Shown piece after piece: positions 63,105 to 64,000 of a stretch of DNA of 64,000 bases; position 1 is the first letter of the stretch; each line of letters begins with the position of its first letter. This DNA is from Brevundimonas naejangsanensis DSM 23858 (lineage in GTDB: Bacteria > Pseudomonadota > Alphaproteobacteria > Caulobacterales > Caulobacteraceae). The notes under the pieces are model-generated. The model made no database searches, was not told the DNA's origin, and saw only the letters and a list, made by a program, of their open reading frames with translations. Position numbers and translations under genes: made by a program. The stretch is taken from contig NZ_ATXN01000005.1 in NCBI RefSeq assembly GCF_000421705.1, positions 124,001 through 188,000 of the forward strand. Reading direction: 5' to 3'.

Positions 63105-64000
<896 letters not shown>

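Overview
The window is high-GC chromosomal DNA from an alphaproteobacterium, most likely a Caulobacterales member close to Brevundimonas/Caulobacter. This is inferred from gene content, not from a database search. The pointers are an aa3 oxidase (cta) operon running into an M16 peptidase, a GNAT protein and a PdeA-like GEDEF/EAL phosphodiesterase, a MucR regulator between two DUF2336 genes, a TonB-dependent receptor, and a complete Rhodobacter-type gene transfer agent (GTA) cluster.

Layout. 0-10.5 kb: the mscL end, a GNAT-like protein, a POT peptide transporter, a TonB receptor divergent from a TraB/GumN protein, TldD, and a PadR-DUF1700-DUF2807 operon. 10.6-20.9 kb: ctaC-ctaD-ctaB-coxF-like-ctaG-ctaE-DUF983-surf1, then an M16 peptidase, a GNAT protein and pdeA. 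20.9-29.6 kb: housekeeping genes (AlgH/YqgE, peroxiredoxin, solitary Vsr, hybrid kinase, pyrD, DUF952, SixA-like phosphatase, methyltransferase, gloB, aldehyde dehydrogenase). 29.8-32.1 kb: a tightly overlapping envelope operon (CsgG-like, PEGA-like, DUF4810, DUF799). 32.2-39 kb: cysK, DUF2336, mucR, a structured intergenic region, a second DUF2336 with a proline-rich exported partner, and an ABC-type binding lipoprotein. 39-46 kb: a long intergenic region with a small Cys-patterned exported protein, ABC-F ATPase, tetR-SMR pair, YcgN-like protein and a large hybrid kinase. 46.1-60.7 kb: the GTA. 60.9-64 kb: DnaJ-like protein, serC and the start of purA.

The GTA is the main accessory system. 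The RcGTA-like order g1 (TerS) to g15 (baseplate/host-specificity) is intact, and many junctions overlap by an ATGA- or TGATG-type arrangement. No integrase, repressor, lysis or replication gene is present, so this is a domesticated particle factory and not a prophage. It is interrupted in unusual ways. A minus-strand lipoprotein gene and a probably frameshifted small membrane gene lie between protease and capsid. A minus-strand OB-like/DUF805 membrane gene lies between tape measure and distal tail. A dispersed inverted repeat separates capsid from connector, and another repeat is inserted in frame into the 5' end of the NlpC/P60 gene.

Other points of interest are a probable CTG start codon on the M16 peptidase, a ctaB initiation region inside an intrinsic terminator, a TonB-box-like motif on the TraB/GumN protein, a four-hairpin region behind mucR, and a twin C-x7-C exported protein in AT-richer DNA. 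No tRNA, rRNA or CRISPR array was seen.
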